Assembly: GCA_958298945.1 (NCBI GenBank)
Contig: OY282607.1
Coordinates: 74,454,868 to 74,518,867 of the forward strand
Direction: 5' to 3'
Length of the DNA: 64,000 nt
Source of the DNA: Atherix ibis
Taxonomy: Eukaryota > Arthropoda > Insecta > Diptera > Athericidae
This document shows, one piece after another, positions 22,601 to 32,189 of this stretch (positions are counted from its first letter, which is position 1; every line of letters begins with the position of its first letter). The position numbers were made by a program, and so were the translations under genes. The notes beneath the pieces were generated by a model. It was not told where the DNA came from, searched no databases, and saw only the letters and a list, made by a program, of their open reading frames with translations.

Positions 22601-25600
22601 CACCTGTGTTTGCGACGGTTTACAATTGGGTGAATGAATTTAAACGTGGCCGTTCATCCACAAAAGATGAACATCGTTCAGGACGCCCAGTTGAGGTGTC
22701 TACTCCTGAAATCATCGACAAAATCCACGATCTGATTTTGAACGATCGGCGAATTAAAGTGCGCGAATTAGTTGAGGCCACGGGCATATCACAAGGTACA
22801 GTCGCTTCAATTTTGCATGAAAAATTGTCAGTGAAAAAAAAGATGGGTGCTGCGTTTGCTCTCAGAGGGAAATAAGCGCAATCGTGCAGTGGACTCTAAG
22901 GCTATGTTGGCACTCTTTCATCGCAATCCTGCCAAATTCCTTCGTCGATATGTCACTGTGGACGAAACCTGGATACACTACTACACTCCAGAAACGAAGA
23001 GACAGTCATCACAGTGGATTTTCAAGGGTGAACGGGCTCCGAAGAAGGCAAAAACTGTGCCATCGGCCGGCAAGGTGATGGCCACGGTCTTTTGGGATTC
23101 GCTGGGCATCATTTTTATCGACTACTTGGAAAAAGAAAAATAATAACAGGAGCGTATTACGCGTCGTTATTGCAACGGTTGAGCGAGAAAATCAAAGAGA
23201 AACGCCCCCATCTGAAGAAGAAAAAAATCCTCTTGCATCAGGACAATGCGCGTGTGCACACCTGCGCTGTTTCCATGGCCAAAATTGTGGAATTGAGAAT
23301 GGAATTGTTGCAGCATCCCGTTTATTCACCAGATTTTGCCCCGAGTGACTATTTTCTTTTCCCCAATCTGAAGAAATGGCTTGGCGGACGACGGTTCACT
23401 TCCAACGAGGACTTCATTGCTTAAACGGATGAGTATTTTGCAGAACTTCCGAAATCCTATTTTTTGGACGGGATAAAAATTTTGGAAAAACGGTTGGAAA
23501 AGTGTATAGAGCTAAAAGGAGATTATGTTGAAAAATATAATCCTACTGGTGGTCACTTAAAGTGGAAATCAATTTACCCTTTTAAGAAAATGGAAATTTA
23601 TTTCATCACTGCAATATCAAACAATAAATACTTCCGACAATTTTTTGTAATGAAAATAAAAACTATACGAACGTTTTACATAATACAAAATTCAAATTTA
23701 AAATTAATCAAACCAACTGAACAGTGAAGATAAGCACAGATGAGATAGATTTTCAAAGGATTTTATCTTATAAATTTAGATGTTCATTTTAGCGAAAAAA
23801 ATTTCACTTGAAATATTTTTTTTAAATTGTATTGCAAATCTAGATAGCTTGGAATAATCCTATTATTCTACTTGATGAGTTTAGTAATAACGGTTAAGCT
23901 TATAATACAAAAATTATAAATTTACTATAATAAATTTATTTTTACTTACATTAAAACAATTTAACTGTTATTTTGATAGATATTTATAATATAAAAAATA
24001 AGTTCAACATTTGATATTAATAAACAATTTATATGCTTATTAATGATAAAACAAATGAATCTATTTTATTTTAATTCTCTTTTTTTAGCAAATAATCATA
24101 TTTTTTAATATAATTTATTTATTTGAGAAGATTATTTACTTAGTATTATAAGAAAATATATTTAACCAATTAAATTAAGAAATTTCAACTTACTTGGATT
24201 ACGTTAGTTAAGTATTGTTGGTTAAGTTAATTAAAAACATTGCTAATAATAATAATTCTATTGCAGACTTAATGAAATACAATAAAAAAAAACTATTAGC
24301 CATCATATTGAGTGGCTCAGAGAATAAATGATACTCAAGTGATGAATGACATTCGTATTGGTATTACGCGTGTCGAGTGAATTTTGGTAATGTTGTTATA
24401 AAAAGTTTTCTTGTATTTTTGCTTATTTACTATTTCTAACTAATCAGTGAATTAATTTTAAGTTTATATTAAAAATATTCCTTAGTTAGGTTATTTCTTT
24501 AAAAGTGTCCTTTGCCCATCAACTCCTACCTACTAAGTGATTATATTTATGGGATTTTTTACTAATCACATTTTCTCATTCTACAGCTATGGAATTATAT
24601 TTAATGGCTTTATTATGGATATTCAGTTATTTTACTCTCCTAGGTTGATATTAGGGCCAAATCTATAGAAGTACAACCAATGAATTTATATAAAATAATA
24701 AAATAATATGCTATGAAATAATATGCACAAAATGTATTACTATATTAAATTTCTCCTACATAGAACGAGCTACAAAATATTGTTATATAAAATTTTAAAA
24801 TAAAAGATATCTAATCAATTTTTTAAGTTTAAAATTTTTGGATTTAACAAGTATACAATTATTTAAGGTATTTCTGACTTAAGAAAAAATCTTAAATACC
24901 CAAGTTATCCATTTTAGAGTTCGGAAAATCCTACTCTGTCATCTGACAGCTGTCAAGCATATATATCATTTAAGAAACATTTGCTTGGCTTAAGTTTTGC
25001 CAATTTGCATTATAGATCATTTAATAAATGCCAAATTTCCGTATATCGGACTCTGAAAACCCACAAGTGACTGTGAAAAAACTATTATATCAGCTGTCTG
25101 GTATGCGTTTTGATGTAAGTGTCAATTTCTTCGGACGATTTCCGACAATTCTGTGCGCTATAGCCATATGAGAACCGATTTTTTTGCCCTAAACTTAAAG
25201 CTTTTAGTTTTGACCTAGTTTTAACAAAACAGCGACACATACTACACTGAAAACTGCAAATATTTGCTTCATTATGTTATAAGTTCACAGGACGCGCAAT
25301 TTCCAGATTGCACCACTTACGCTTTTTGTCAATTAGTCTCCAAGATTGTACGATTTAACGCCATTGGACTTTTTCTTGCAAAGCTACGCACTATGGTACG
25401 TTATATTTATGCTGACAATTCCCAAATTTTAGAGCATTTAAATGGCCGAATTAGAGCCCGAAATTAAGTTTTGTGGAAGCCCTTTCAATGATGATATATT
25501 TTCATGCAAAATTTAAGCAATAATATGAAATAATAATTTTTATCAATATCTAAATTTTAAATATGTTTTCTTTATCTTTACTTTCTGAATTACAATAAAT

Positions 25601-28600
25601 TGATAACACTGATAATAGATAACGCTGATTTATCAGTGTTTATAGAAATGTAAAGCTTAAAATACGGAACTTTTTTAATAAGCAATTGTCGATATTTTCC
25701 TGTTTTAATTTTAAAAAAAATCTTTTATTTCTGTTAGATACTAAATAAGAAGAATGAATCTGTAAGTGTATATATATCAAATGTGTATAATAATTGCGTT
25801 AAAGTCAAAATTAAAAGCATAAATGAATTTAGACTTTAACGCAATTAATTAAGTTATGATTTATTACAAAATTTATTAATAAATATCTTAAGAATAACAA
25901 ATTCTTAAAAAAATTACACAAATTTAACATTAATTTATAATTTTTCTGTTATGAATATTTATATTTCTATAAATTTTTCTGTAAAAATGATCATTTATTC
26001 AAAGGTAACTTTTTTTCCCCCATAAGTAATGTACGAGTATAATAAAGCTTAAATAAATTTCAAAAAAAAGCTACTGTGTTTATATTTTGAATGATATTGA
26101 AAAATTTACACGTGCTCAATAATTAAATAAACAATTTCAATAAAAAAAAAACTTTGTTTATATAATTTTCTTTTAAGGATCTCTACTTTATTTTAATATT
26201 GAATGGTTTAAAGTCCATGTGTGTCATCAAATTATGATATATTGAAAATAAGACTTTTCCAAACAACAGTCGTACAATAACAGATTATACTGTACATTTG
26301 TTAACTAAACACTCAAATTTAAATTGAATCTATTTCCTGTTAAATTTTCCCTATTATCAATGGAAAATATTCAATAGCAATAAAAATATTTCTCCAAAAA
26401 ATATTCAATTTTCCTTTCAAATAACCGTGCATGTGTGTATTAGTACATTTTTCCAAAATTCTAAGAATATTCTGTTGATTGATCTTGTTTTCTTATTACT
26501 AAACACAATTCACCCCACTCAGGATAAATTTAATTTGCTCACATTTAAGATGGAATTACTGAGCATAAATTTGCTATGTTTTTTTTGTTTACATATGATA
26601 AGCGATTAAGTCAAGAGTATTTGTTACTAATGGACTATTTTTCTATTAGTTTCATTATGATATATGTCTTGTATGTATAAAGCTTCAACACCTTGATATT
26701 TAGTATTTTTTTAAATAAAAACAGAGCTTAATAAAAGGAGAAACTCCAAATAGTATGGATACAAGTCATTAAGAAATCGCTTTAATTAGATTCTCTTTCG
26801 AAAACTACCTTCACGCAGCTATCAAATTATAAGAAAAATATAATCAAAGGAATACAAAAAAAAATTAAATAAAATCATGCTGATTAGTCCACAAACTACA
26901 ATTTCGCAAATTAAATTGCACGAAGAAAATGGCATTGAACTTAATTAAAGGAGAAACGTTCACTTTTGATGCAGAAAATTATAAAAAAATGGGATTTTTT
27001 TTTCTATTAATAATGTGAAAATTTTGATTAATAAAGAAAAAATTATGATTAATGTGCATTAACACTTTTAATGGATATTTTATTAATTGTTCATTTAAGT
27101 TATTTTTTAAAAATAACGCTAATACTTCATATGCTTGAGGCATTAATAATTAGCGTATAGTATAAGAGTTAATTCATATAAATTTAAAATTTAAATAAAA
27201 TTATCAATAAACAAGAATAAAAAGCCGTATCGCAAATAGAAAAATCCATTAAAATATTATTGAATAGAATATAAAATGAAATATTTAAAAATAAAAATAA
27301 TATTACCATCTTGATTGGGTGTTTATAAATACTTATCAGAGTGAAAATCACAACCTTTCAATAATGAAAACATTGTAAAATGTGGAGATATCTTAAAAGA
27401 AGGTGCCACGCATTTTGTATTCATCTCCAATTGAAGGATATTTATCTTATTGAATCGATGCTTGAATTATAAATATTGTCTGGAATGAATATACATATCT
27501 AGGACTATGCTTATTTTACAGTTATCACAATCTATAAATAAAATAAAACAATAATTCTCTTAAGAAGATAACGTTGCGTTAACCAATATAAATAAAATAT
27601 ACAGTCTTGTACAAAAATACTTACATATAAGAACGATAATATAAAATAATGTACGAGTACGTAGTGTATGTACTCATTTTTTGCAAGAAAAAATATAGTA
27701 TTTGGACAAAATTATAGTCATCCATATATATGCACATAAATATTAAAAACCTGAAAAACCAGATTAAAATGTGACAAGAAATAGTGTAGGTACCTTTTTA
27801 AATGTAAAGCCTTTCTTAAGTTATCTAGCTGTCAGCCAACATTTTCTGATATTTTTACTTTTAGACGCAAGTGTATTTTTAGAAGAATTTTATTGGATTC
27901 AATTGAATTGGATATGAATAGATTTGATTATATTTCAATATTTCGTTTCAGTTACCAAACGCACTCTTCGTCGAAAAGAAAGCACTCACTTTACAGCAAA
28001 GAGAAAATTTATTTATTGCTCAATACAAGCAGTTCTAGGATGGCGTACTATTATCAATGTAGAGATAATCAGCCATGTTGATCGAGACAAGGATCTTACA
28101 AAGAGGTAGGACTCTTTTCAAAGATCAAAAAGAATTATTTGTAAGAATTGAAGAACAAACTAAAAACTATGTGAACGTCTAAGACCTTCTCATCATTTCA
28201 CAGTCCTTCTTGTCTGCATTTTGGACGAATATGGAAATAAATTAATACTCAAATCTTATTATTATTATTATTCTTTTAAAAAAATGATGACAAAAGAGCC
28301 TCCGAATGCAATTGAAAATGGAATTTTGAAAATGAACAGCAATACACACCCTGTAAAATTATCAAATCAACATTGCATTTTATTGTGAATTTTAATTTCT
28401 ATCATATTCAACATAATTTAGTGTTAAGAATTTTATGAAAATGATTTTTTTCTTTGCGAAATATTTTATTAGGAATAAATACAAAATATGATAATTTTAA
28501 ATTCAGTACTGCTGTCATAAAAATGATACGTGAACGACGTGCTATAAAATTTTCTACATACATATTACCTCCAGCAACTACAATACTTTTAATTGAATTC

Positions 28601-29114
28601 AAGCAATCTTTTATAAAAAATATCTCTGCTTATTATTGCGCAAATTTAAAAGTTTTCAAGTATTTTTAGTAATTTATTCATTAAGAGAAGTCTATCAAAT
28701 TGTTATAGGTAAGTTTTTTTAAACGTTTAATGATAAACAAAAATTCTAAGAAATATTCTATTAAAAAATGAATAATATTCCTTTATTATGAGTCGGCATT
28801 GGTTATCATATAATCGTTAAGATCATTGCGATCATATTCATGTTTGTAGAAGTGATTTTAATATTCATAATAAAATAGTTTCTTTCTTTGAACAATTGGA
28901 TTTTAGTTTTTCTATTTGTTTGGTTTATTTAATATAAAGTATCCTTTTTGATTAAAAATTACCTGTTGTGTATGCTGTTTATGACCACTATCCAAACGCA
29001 TTGTTGCACATCGATTTAGAATGCATAACCGTCGGTACAATGACTGCAGCTGGTCATTTTCCAAGATCGGGTGGTCTTTGGCCACATTGGTTAAATCGAT
29101 CGGGAATTGAAGAT
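13490..29114 (-). CDS. cv-c: RhoGAP-START protein, DLC1 / crossveinless-c orthologue (9 exons, 5' incomplete)
   Basis: GTPase-activating protein for Rho-type GTPases. In Drosophila the orthologue limits Rho1 activity at basolateral membranes during epithelial morphogenesis (family knowledge). The coding exons on the minus strand, 5' to 3', are 29114-28963, 16862-15924, 15848-15691, 15614-15349, 15251-14931, 14847-14367, 14250-13981, 13865-13686 and 13604-13490. They total 2882 nt: a 2-nt split codon, 959 codons and TGA. Every donor is GT and every acceptor AG, and all phases match. Domain order is half SAM, Ser/basic-rich linker, RhoGAP, START, as in DLC1, STARD13 and cv-c. The linker stretch EDSDDEGCALSENWTFQPQ directly follows the SAM exon as in DLC1. 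Six of the seven small introns are 75-116 nt by the coordinates given; one intron is 12.1 kb and holds two mariners. The N-terminus and first SAM half were not found. Confidence 0.9.
13686..13865 (-). CDS. cv-c: cv-c exon, START domain
   Basis: A 180-nt exon between the acceptor TTTCAG (before 13865) and the donor GTAAGT (after 13686). It encodes SWQRILPRDACVIVETSVDH and LLSGVRGVVLASRYLIEPYG. These are the START strands in which DLC1 has the related GGVRAVVxxSxYLIEPxG. It starts with the last base of an Arg codon and ends with two bases of Lys. Confidence 0.9.
13981..14250 (-). CDS. cv-c: cv-c exon, START domain
   Basis: A 270-nt exon with donor GTAAGT and acceptor TTTTAG. It encodes PRGWMTISSMDPNIEIAYKK followed by GDGHPLRLWRFLTEVDAPP, then ILRERKSWDTSVLQC and YCVLR. 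The LRLW...EVDAPP...VLxRILRERxxWD pattern is the hallmark of the START domain in the DLC family, a hydrophobic pocket that binds lipid. Confidence 0.92.
14367..14847 (-). CDS. cv-c: cv-c exon, end of RhoGAP and start of START
   Basis: A 481-nt exon (acceptor GTTATAG, donor GTAAAC). It begins by completing the His codon of IFQHLPPD and continues LLLPDEHREVLFVLLKFLNY. The RhoGAP helix with the conserved Asn then follows: NQMTANNLAVCLAPSLF. After a Ser/Arg-rich connector the START region begins at ASHECLSFLISHYEQVF and runs to MQFHNWRGYLYECTTATIKE. Confidence 0.92.
14931..15251 (-). CDS. cv-c: cv-c exon, RhoGAP catalytic core
   Basis: A 321-nt exon (acceptor TTTTAG, donor GTGAGT). It encodes KKVFGVPLLLVVQRTGYSLP, then LDQIGLFRKSGVKSRISKL. 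The Arg in GLFRKSG is the arginine finger that stimulates GTP hydrolysis. It ends with YDIADMLKQYFRDLPESLLT, the conserved helix before the partner-binding region. All residues expected for an active RhoGAP are present. Confidence 0.93.
15349..15614 (-). CDS. cv-c: cv-c exon, region before the RhoGAP domain
   Basis: A 266-nt exon with acceptor CTTAG and the weaker donor GTTTGT. It encodes KSPVVRWHSFQTDDRPLLLF and then LSSGQLQVIRKLALVTLTGY, MERYCPSHRSGWNW and PKFIKKIKTPDYK. The LSSGQL...RKLAL..LT..ME.Y.P....GWNW series matches DLC1 closely and leads directly into the GAP domain. Confidence 0.92.
15691..15848 (-). CDS. cv-c: cv-c linker exon
   Basis: A 158-nt exon (acceptor AACTAG, donor GTAAGC). 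It encodes VNVTKLTRGGSLNLGKESKR, then RDAFQTRSFRTRTTGRKNQK and a short acidic stretch. It is Ser/Arg-rich and poorly conserved. The call rests on good splice sites, an open frame and phases matching both neighbours. Confidence 0.82.
15924..16862 (-). CDS. cv-c: cv-c large Ser/basic-rich linker exon
   Basis: A 939-nt exon (acceptor ATTACAG, donor GTAAGC) of 313 full codons. It opens with KEDSDDEGCALSENWTFQPQ and RRWSRIGEMG, which in DLC1 follow the SAM domain. Next come a basic helix, KAFLRRVESIKSRRRKRQNR, and VISGPHVLDL, both typical of the family. The remainder is low-complexity Ser/Pro/His/Gly, expected to be disordered and a target for phosphorylation. A Met inside (16775) need not be the start, because the frame continues upstream into the splice site and the SAM exon. 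Confidence 0.92.
17930..18330. other. GC-richer island in the cv-c intron
   Basis: A 400-bp island clearly richer in GC than its surroundings. On the minus strand there is an ATG-led 66-codon frame (18203-18003) with basic, Ser-rich residues and no recognised family. TCAGT-type initiator words and a TATA-like stretch lie close by. It could be an enhancer, an alternative 5' exon or promoter of cv-c, or an old insertion. I cannot decide. Confidence 0.3.
19045..19078. repeat. perfect 13-bp inverted repeat beside mariner copy 2
   Basis: CTATCTTTGTATA (19045-19057) and its exact complement (19066-19078) are separated by 8 nt and end 2 bp before the TA target of mariner copy 2. Confidence 0.9.
19081..20388 (-). 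mobile_element. mariner (DD34D) copy 2, intronic
   Basis: A 1308-bp element with both terminal repeats intact (ACGAGGGTCGTTCAATAAGT at 19082 and its complement ending 20387) between TA dinucleotides. It lies in the large cv-c intron in the same sense as the host gene. It is the most complete member of the family by its ends, but the transposase is broken. Confidence 0.95.
19151..20222 (-). pseudogene. mariner transposase pseudogene (copy 2)
   Basis: The start is the ATG at 20222 (MEKSEFR). A one-base loss near 20050 shifts the frame after STKD. The longest piece (20025-19318) then contains a rearrangement: the first catalytic motif VTVDETWIRYYTP occurs twice in frame, separated by KSQCSSVSKSQCSSV-type filler that replaces the normal segment. 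A 12-bp deletion between ATTCCA repeats removes four residues before ELLQHP, shortening the spacing between the second and third aspartates from 34 to 30. SPDLAP has become SPVLAP, and a one-base loss near 19332 ends the frame after FLSPI. The C-terminal coding region continues in another frame down to the stop at 19151-19153. Confidence 0.9.
20410..20970 (+). mobile_element. degenerate mariner remnant (FLJ37770-like)
   Basis: An old fragment just beyond mariner copy 2. Across shifting frames the HTH region is visible (KLDESMSSTYEEFQ, FLSRAQVFRWHKVF, STSKTDEN). After an internal deletion the second-aspartate block follows (DTWMLHLDN, then HTTISIEEFF), and then GRHVGTIDNIERRS, which matches the region after the third aspartate. 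The segment with the first aspartate is missing. Terminal repeats are not identified and the edges are approximate. Confidence 0.7.
22386..22440. repeat. 25-bp-arm palindrome in the mariner copy 3 leader
   Basis: ATGGATCGAGCTGAAATTTT begins the left arm (22386-22410). The exact complement is at 22416-22440, with a 5-nt spacer. Other copies have only one arm, so the second was added in this copy. Confidence 0.95.
22498..23537 (+). pseudogene. mariner transposase pseudogene (copy 3)
   Basis: The start is the ATG at 22498. The HTH part is intact to KLSVKK. A deletion of about 8 bp (the ISAR region) then shifts the frame near 22838. The next frame carries LLSEGNKRNRAVDSKAM and the first aspartate (VTVDETWIHYYTP) and runs to IDYLEKEK, where another small deletion shifts the frame. 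The third piece has HQDNARVH and SPDFAPSDYFLF with the normal 34-residue spacing. CAA to TAA creates a stop at 23421-23423. The tail to GDYVEK is recognisable. Confidence 0.9.
24900..25500. other. unassigned GC-richer block with TGACAGCTGTCA
   Basis: An intronic block with more GC than its neighbours. It contains the palindrome TGACAGCTGTCA at 24944-24955, a second CAGCTGTC near 25092 and a 67-codon plus-strand frame (25264-25467) without recognisable features. It may be an old transposon, but I cannot name the family. Confidence 0.35.
25791..25847. repeat. perfect 16-bp inverted repeat
   Basis: TAATTGCGTTAAAGTC (25791-25806) and its exact complement (25832-25847) with a 25-nt loop. It is intronic with respect to cv-c and of unknown function. 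Confidence 0.9.
28963..29114 (-). CDS. cv-c: cv-c exon, second half of the SAM domain
   Basis: A 152-nt exon, too short and AT-flanked to stand out as an open frame. The acceptor is AATTTTCAG before 29114 and the donor CAG/GTAATT after 28963. After two bases of a split codon it encodes LQFPIDLTNVAKDHPILEND, then LQSLYRRLCILNRCATMRLD and a short His/Gln tail. This matches the DLC1-family SAM pattern FPIDI..V...H..L..D....L.RRL..LN.CA.M.L. It ends in phase 0, which joins exactly to the linker exon beginning KEDSDDEG. Only this frame of the three is open. Confidence 0.9.
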
Positions 29115-31754
29115 CTGAAAATTGTAATGAAAATAAATTACTTTTTAGAATATAATGAATTGATATTTAATAGTTTTCATCAAATCAAACAATATTTAAG
29201 TTTTTCTTTGAATAAATTTTTTTTTGGCAATATTTATATAACAATTGTTGCTGCGATATTTAATGTCTTTTTTTTACCATATTATTGAATGCCAAAAGTA
29301 TATATAATATATTTCTAAAATAAAAACAAAAAATGTTCACTCTTAAATTTAAGGGTACGCAGAAAATATACAAAACGCTCGATACCTTTTTCAAACTGAT
29401 ACTCCTACTGGGTTTTATCAATACAAAATAACGAAATAGTCCACATTTTAAAAAAAAATAATTTTTAAGCACTGAAAATGAAATTAATCCTTAAATATAA
29501 TTAAACACTTATTAAAAGGGAATGTCTTAAAACAATTGCAAATATGGTCTGGAGCAAATGATTCGCATATAATTTCGTCTATGCTACCGTGCGTGAAATT
29601 CAACGTGCGTTTAATTTTCGTGCGGTGCGTTTGCTTATGGTGTGGACTACCGGAATTACTGTCATTTTTATTCGAATATTTTTAAAATAATTTTTTTAGT
29701 ATATATAAAATTAGCTATTTAAATTCACATAATGAAATTGGGTCTAAAACTCAACAGTTGTCATGGACTATATTTTCTGGAAACAAAACCAAATACATTT
29801 TCAGAATTTTAACGTCAAATATATTTTAAATGAAAGTTTTAAGTCAAGTTGTCTACACAAAAAAAACAATATTTTAAAAGAAAAAAAATTTAAAATACAT
29901 GAAAATTTACTGCAGTTAACATTTTACATACATACATGATAAGAAATTTGGTTAAGAAATAAAATAAAGGCTGATCGACAAAATTAAGCTTAGGTCTTTT
30001 GTATGCAAAATTGTTTTACGGAAAAACTTTCAACTCGTAACATACATTTTCGGTGGAAATTCTTATGCAAAATGCATCGTTTTAACTCTTTGGACCCACC
30101 TTTATTCACACGAATGAATAACTTAACGATAAATGAAATTATTGGTCTGGAAACAGATTTAAATAATTTCCTTTGTTTTATTCAAGCTAAATTTCTGTGT
30201 AAGAAAATAAGGCAAAGTTGAGGACCGTAGAAGATTTTAAATCATGTAATAATGATTTCTTATTGTCTGTTGGGAAAAAAATACCTTTTTATAAATATTT
30301 CAACAATTACTCAAATAGTAAAAAAAACATTGTTTTGTAAAAAAAAAAAAGAATTGTTGTTCACGCATTTCTAACAATTTTACAAAATTTGTTTCCCACA
30401 TTTGCTCCAAATACAATATTTTTAAAAAGCAATTTTCCGCAGAGTTTTAATTTGAAAAAAAAATAATAAAAAAACTATCATAAACCAACTTTTTAGGTAT
30501 CTTAAAAAAAATGTTAATTCTTCTATTGCCCTCTTACAAAATCGAAAATTTTTACTTCTTCCAATTAAATAACGAATTTCATTAATTTTTTGTTTGTAGA
30601 TTTTTTTTTTTACAAAAACATTACGATTATAAATGCTTTTATTACATAAAAAATAGATTAGAAAAAAATCGGTATTATTACACAATATTGGCATTTTTAA
30701 ATTGGAAATTTAAAAAAAAATTATTATTGTAAATTTTTTGCACATTTTACCTAACTTCCTTTTTGGTCTAAAGAAATGTTCGGAAATCATCACTATAAAG
30801 ATTTACTTACTTTTTGCTGATTCACTGTTAGTCAACTAAAACTTTGTGGAACAATTTTTTGTTGGAAAAAATTGTTACAAAATAGTTTTTGTTTAACTGT
30901 GTCAGTATTTAAGTAAGTACCACCATTTGGTCAGTTATGAAATACTCTCTGGCAATTATTGTTTAGACAATTTTTAAGTTAATATATAATCGTCATGTTG
31001 GCTGTAATAATATCTAATATATTCGGGAAGAGTAACTTATAAAGTGCAGAGGCATTCGCAGATGGACAGTACGACTTATCTGACAAAATTTATTGGAAAA
31101 TTAACCAAACTGACTTAATAGTAATTTTACCATTTCAAGAGCCAATAATAAATAGACTGATGTGTCTGGAATATGTTAGTGGTTGCATAGTGATGGCATT
31201 GGATACCATTAGCCTCAAATGATTAGAAGAGTTAGTTTTTCAATAGATATGTCTCCGATGGACGTACAAGTATATCTGTTATGATGGCGATTGCACGCAC
31301 AGACCTAGGAAAGCGGACCCAATCGACGATGTGTACATATGACGATGAACGGAACGTCGTAATTGGCATCATTGGCAACGACACTTTCCCTTCGAGAGTA
31401 GAGAGAAAGATCCACCGTTGATCATTTTGACACATTGCCGACAATCGAATCGTTCGAATTGATGACTCTAATGACTGACAAATTGACCATGGATCATGGT
31501 ACATGAAAGGCTAATGAGTATTGACATCAAGCCTTCTGTTGACCTAAATTTTGTACATCCAGTAATCGAATATGATTTTTTTTTTTCATTCTATCAAACT
31601 GCAATCAACTGTTAACGTAGAAAAAAATTTTGAACGTTGCCTAATATGAAAAAGCTAAACAAAACCCAAAAATAAAAATTAAGGAAAATTCTTTAAAAAA
31701 AAAATATTTTCTTTGCTACACATATACTGAAAAATACTTAAGAAAATTTATTAG
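29115..31754. other. upstream of the SAM exon; no further exon found
   Basis: AT-rich sequence. It should contain the intron leading to the first SAM half, but I could not find an exon encoding it. A GC-richer island is at 31040-31560, listed separately. Confidence 0.5.
31040..31560. other. GC-richer island, no gene recognised
   Basis: About 500 bp of markedly higher GC. The minus strand holds a 90-codon frame (31504-31232) beginning MYHDPWSICQSLESS. It shows no family resemblance, no repeats and no splice sites that would link it to cv-c. A conserved non-coding element or an unrecognised exon are both possible. Confidence 0.3.
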
Positions 31755-32189
31755 TTTTTAGTAAAAAAAAATACTAATGAATTTTTGTTTTGATCATAAT
31801 TTTTTCCAAGTATTCGAATTTTTTAACTTATTTCTTTTTATTTTTCAAAAGCACATTTATAAATTATAGTAGTTGTGGAAATATATTTGGAATTGTGCAA
31901 TTATTCGTACATAAATATTTTCAAGTGTCTTTTTTTGTATATAAAAATAAAACTTTATAAAATTCTTGTTTTTGAAATATTCATTCAAATATTTTTAATT
32001 TATAGTACAAGTCTTTACTATTAATGAATAATTATGAGATTTAAGCCATGATAAATAATTAATGTTTTTTTAGAGATCATATGAATAATTTAATAAGGGT
32101 GAACTGCAAACATATTTTATTAAGAGAAAACATCTTTGAAGTTTTGAGTTGAAATGTTTAGTTTCAAATTGGGCATGCAATTTTCTATT
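31755..32189. repeat. segment B, original copy of a 435-bp duplication
   Basis: This 435-bp AT-rich segment recurs, as far as I can read without differences, at 35674-36108. It has no coding potential. Its flanks here are not shared with the second copy, which marks this one as the probable source. Confidence 0.9.

Larger units (their letters stand above)
22305..23537 (+). mobile_element. mariner (DD34D) copy 3, intronic, 3' end lost
   Basis: The left terminal repeat is intact after TA (22305-22306). Similarity stops at 23537, just after the transposase C-terminus. The last roughly 80 bp including the right terminal repeat are absent, so it cannot be mobilised. The 5' leader is rearranged: a TTGCGCTCGGTAAAGAT segment is present twice and a 25-bp inverted duplication has been added. 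It lies in the large cv-c intron, antisense to the host gene and inverted relative to copy 2. Confidence 0.92.
16863..28962 (-). other. cv-c: 12.1-kb cv-c intron
   Basis: Intron between the SAM exon and the linker exon, with a GTAATT donor at 28962 and a TTACAG acceptor at 16863. It contains two mariner copies in opposite orientation, an old mariner remnant, two hairpins and a GC-richer island near 18 kb. The part 23538-28962 is otherwise AT-rich with a small ATT microsatellite at about 28258-28272. The strand given is that of the host gene. Confidence 0.85.
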
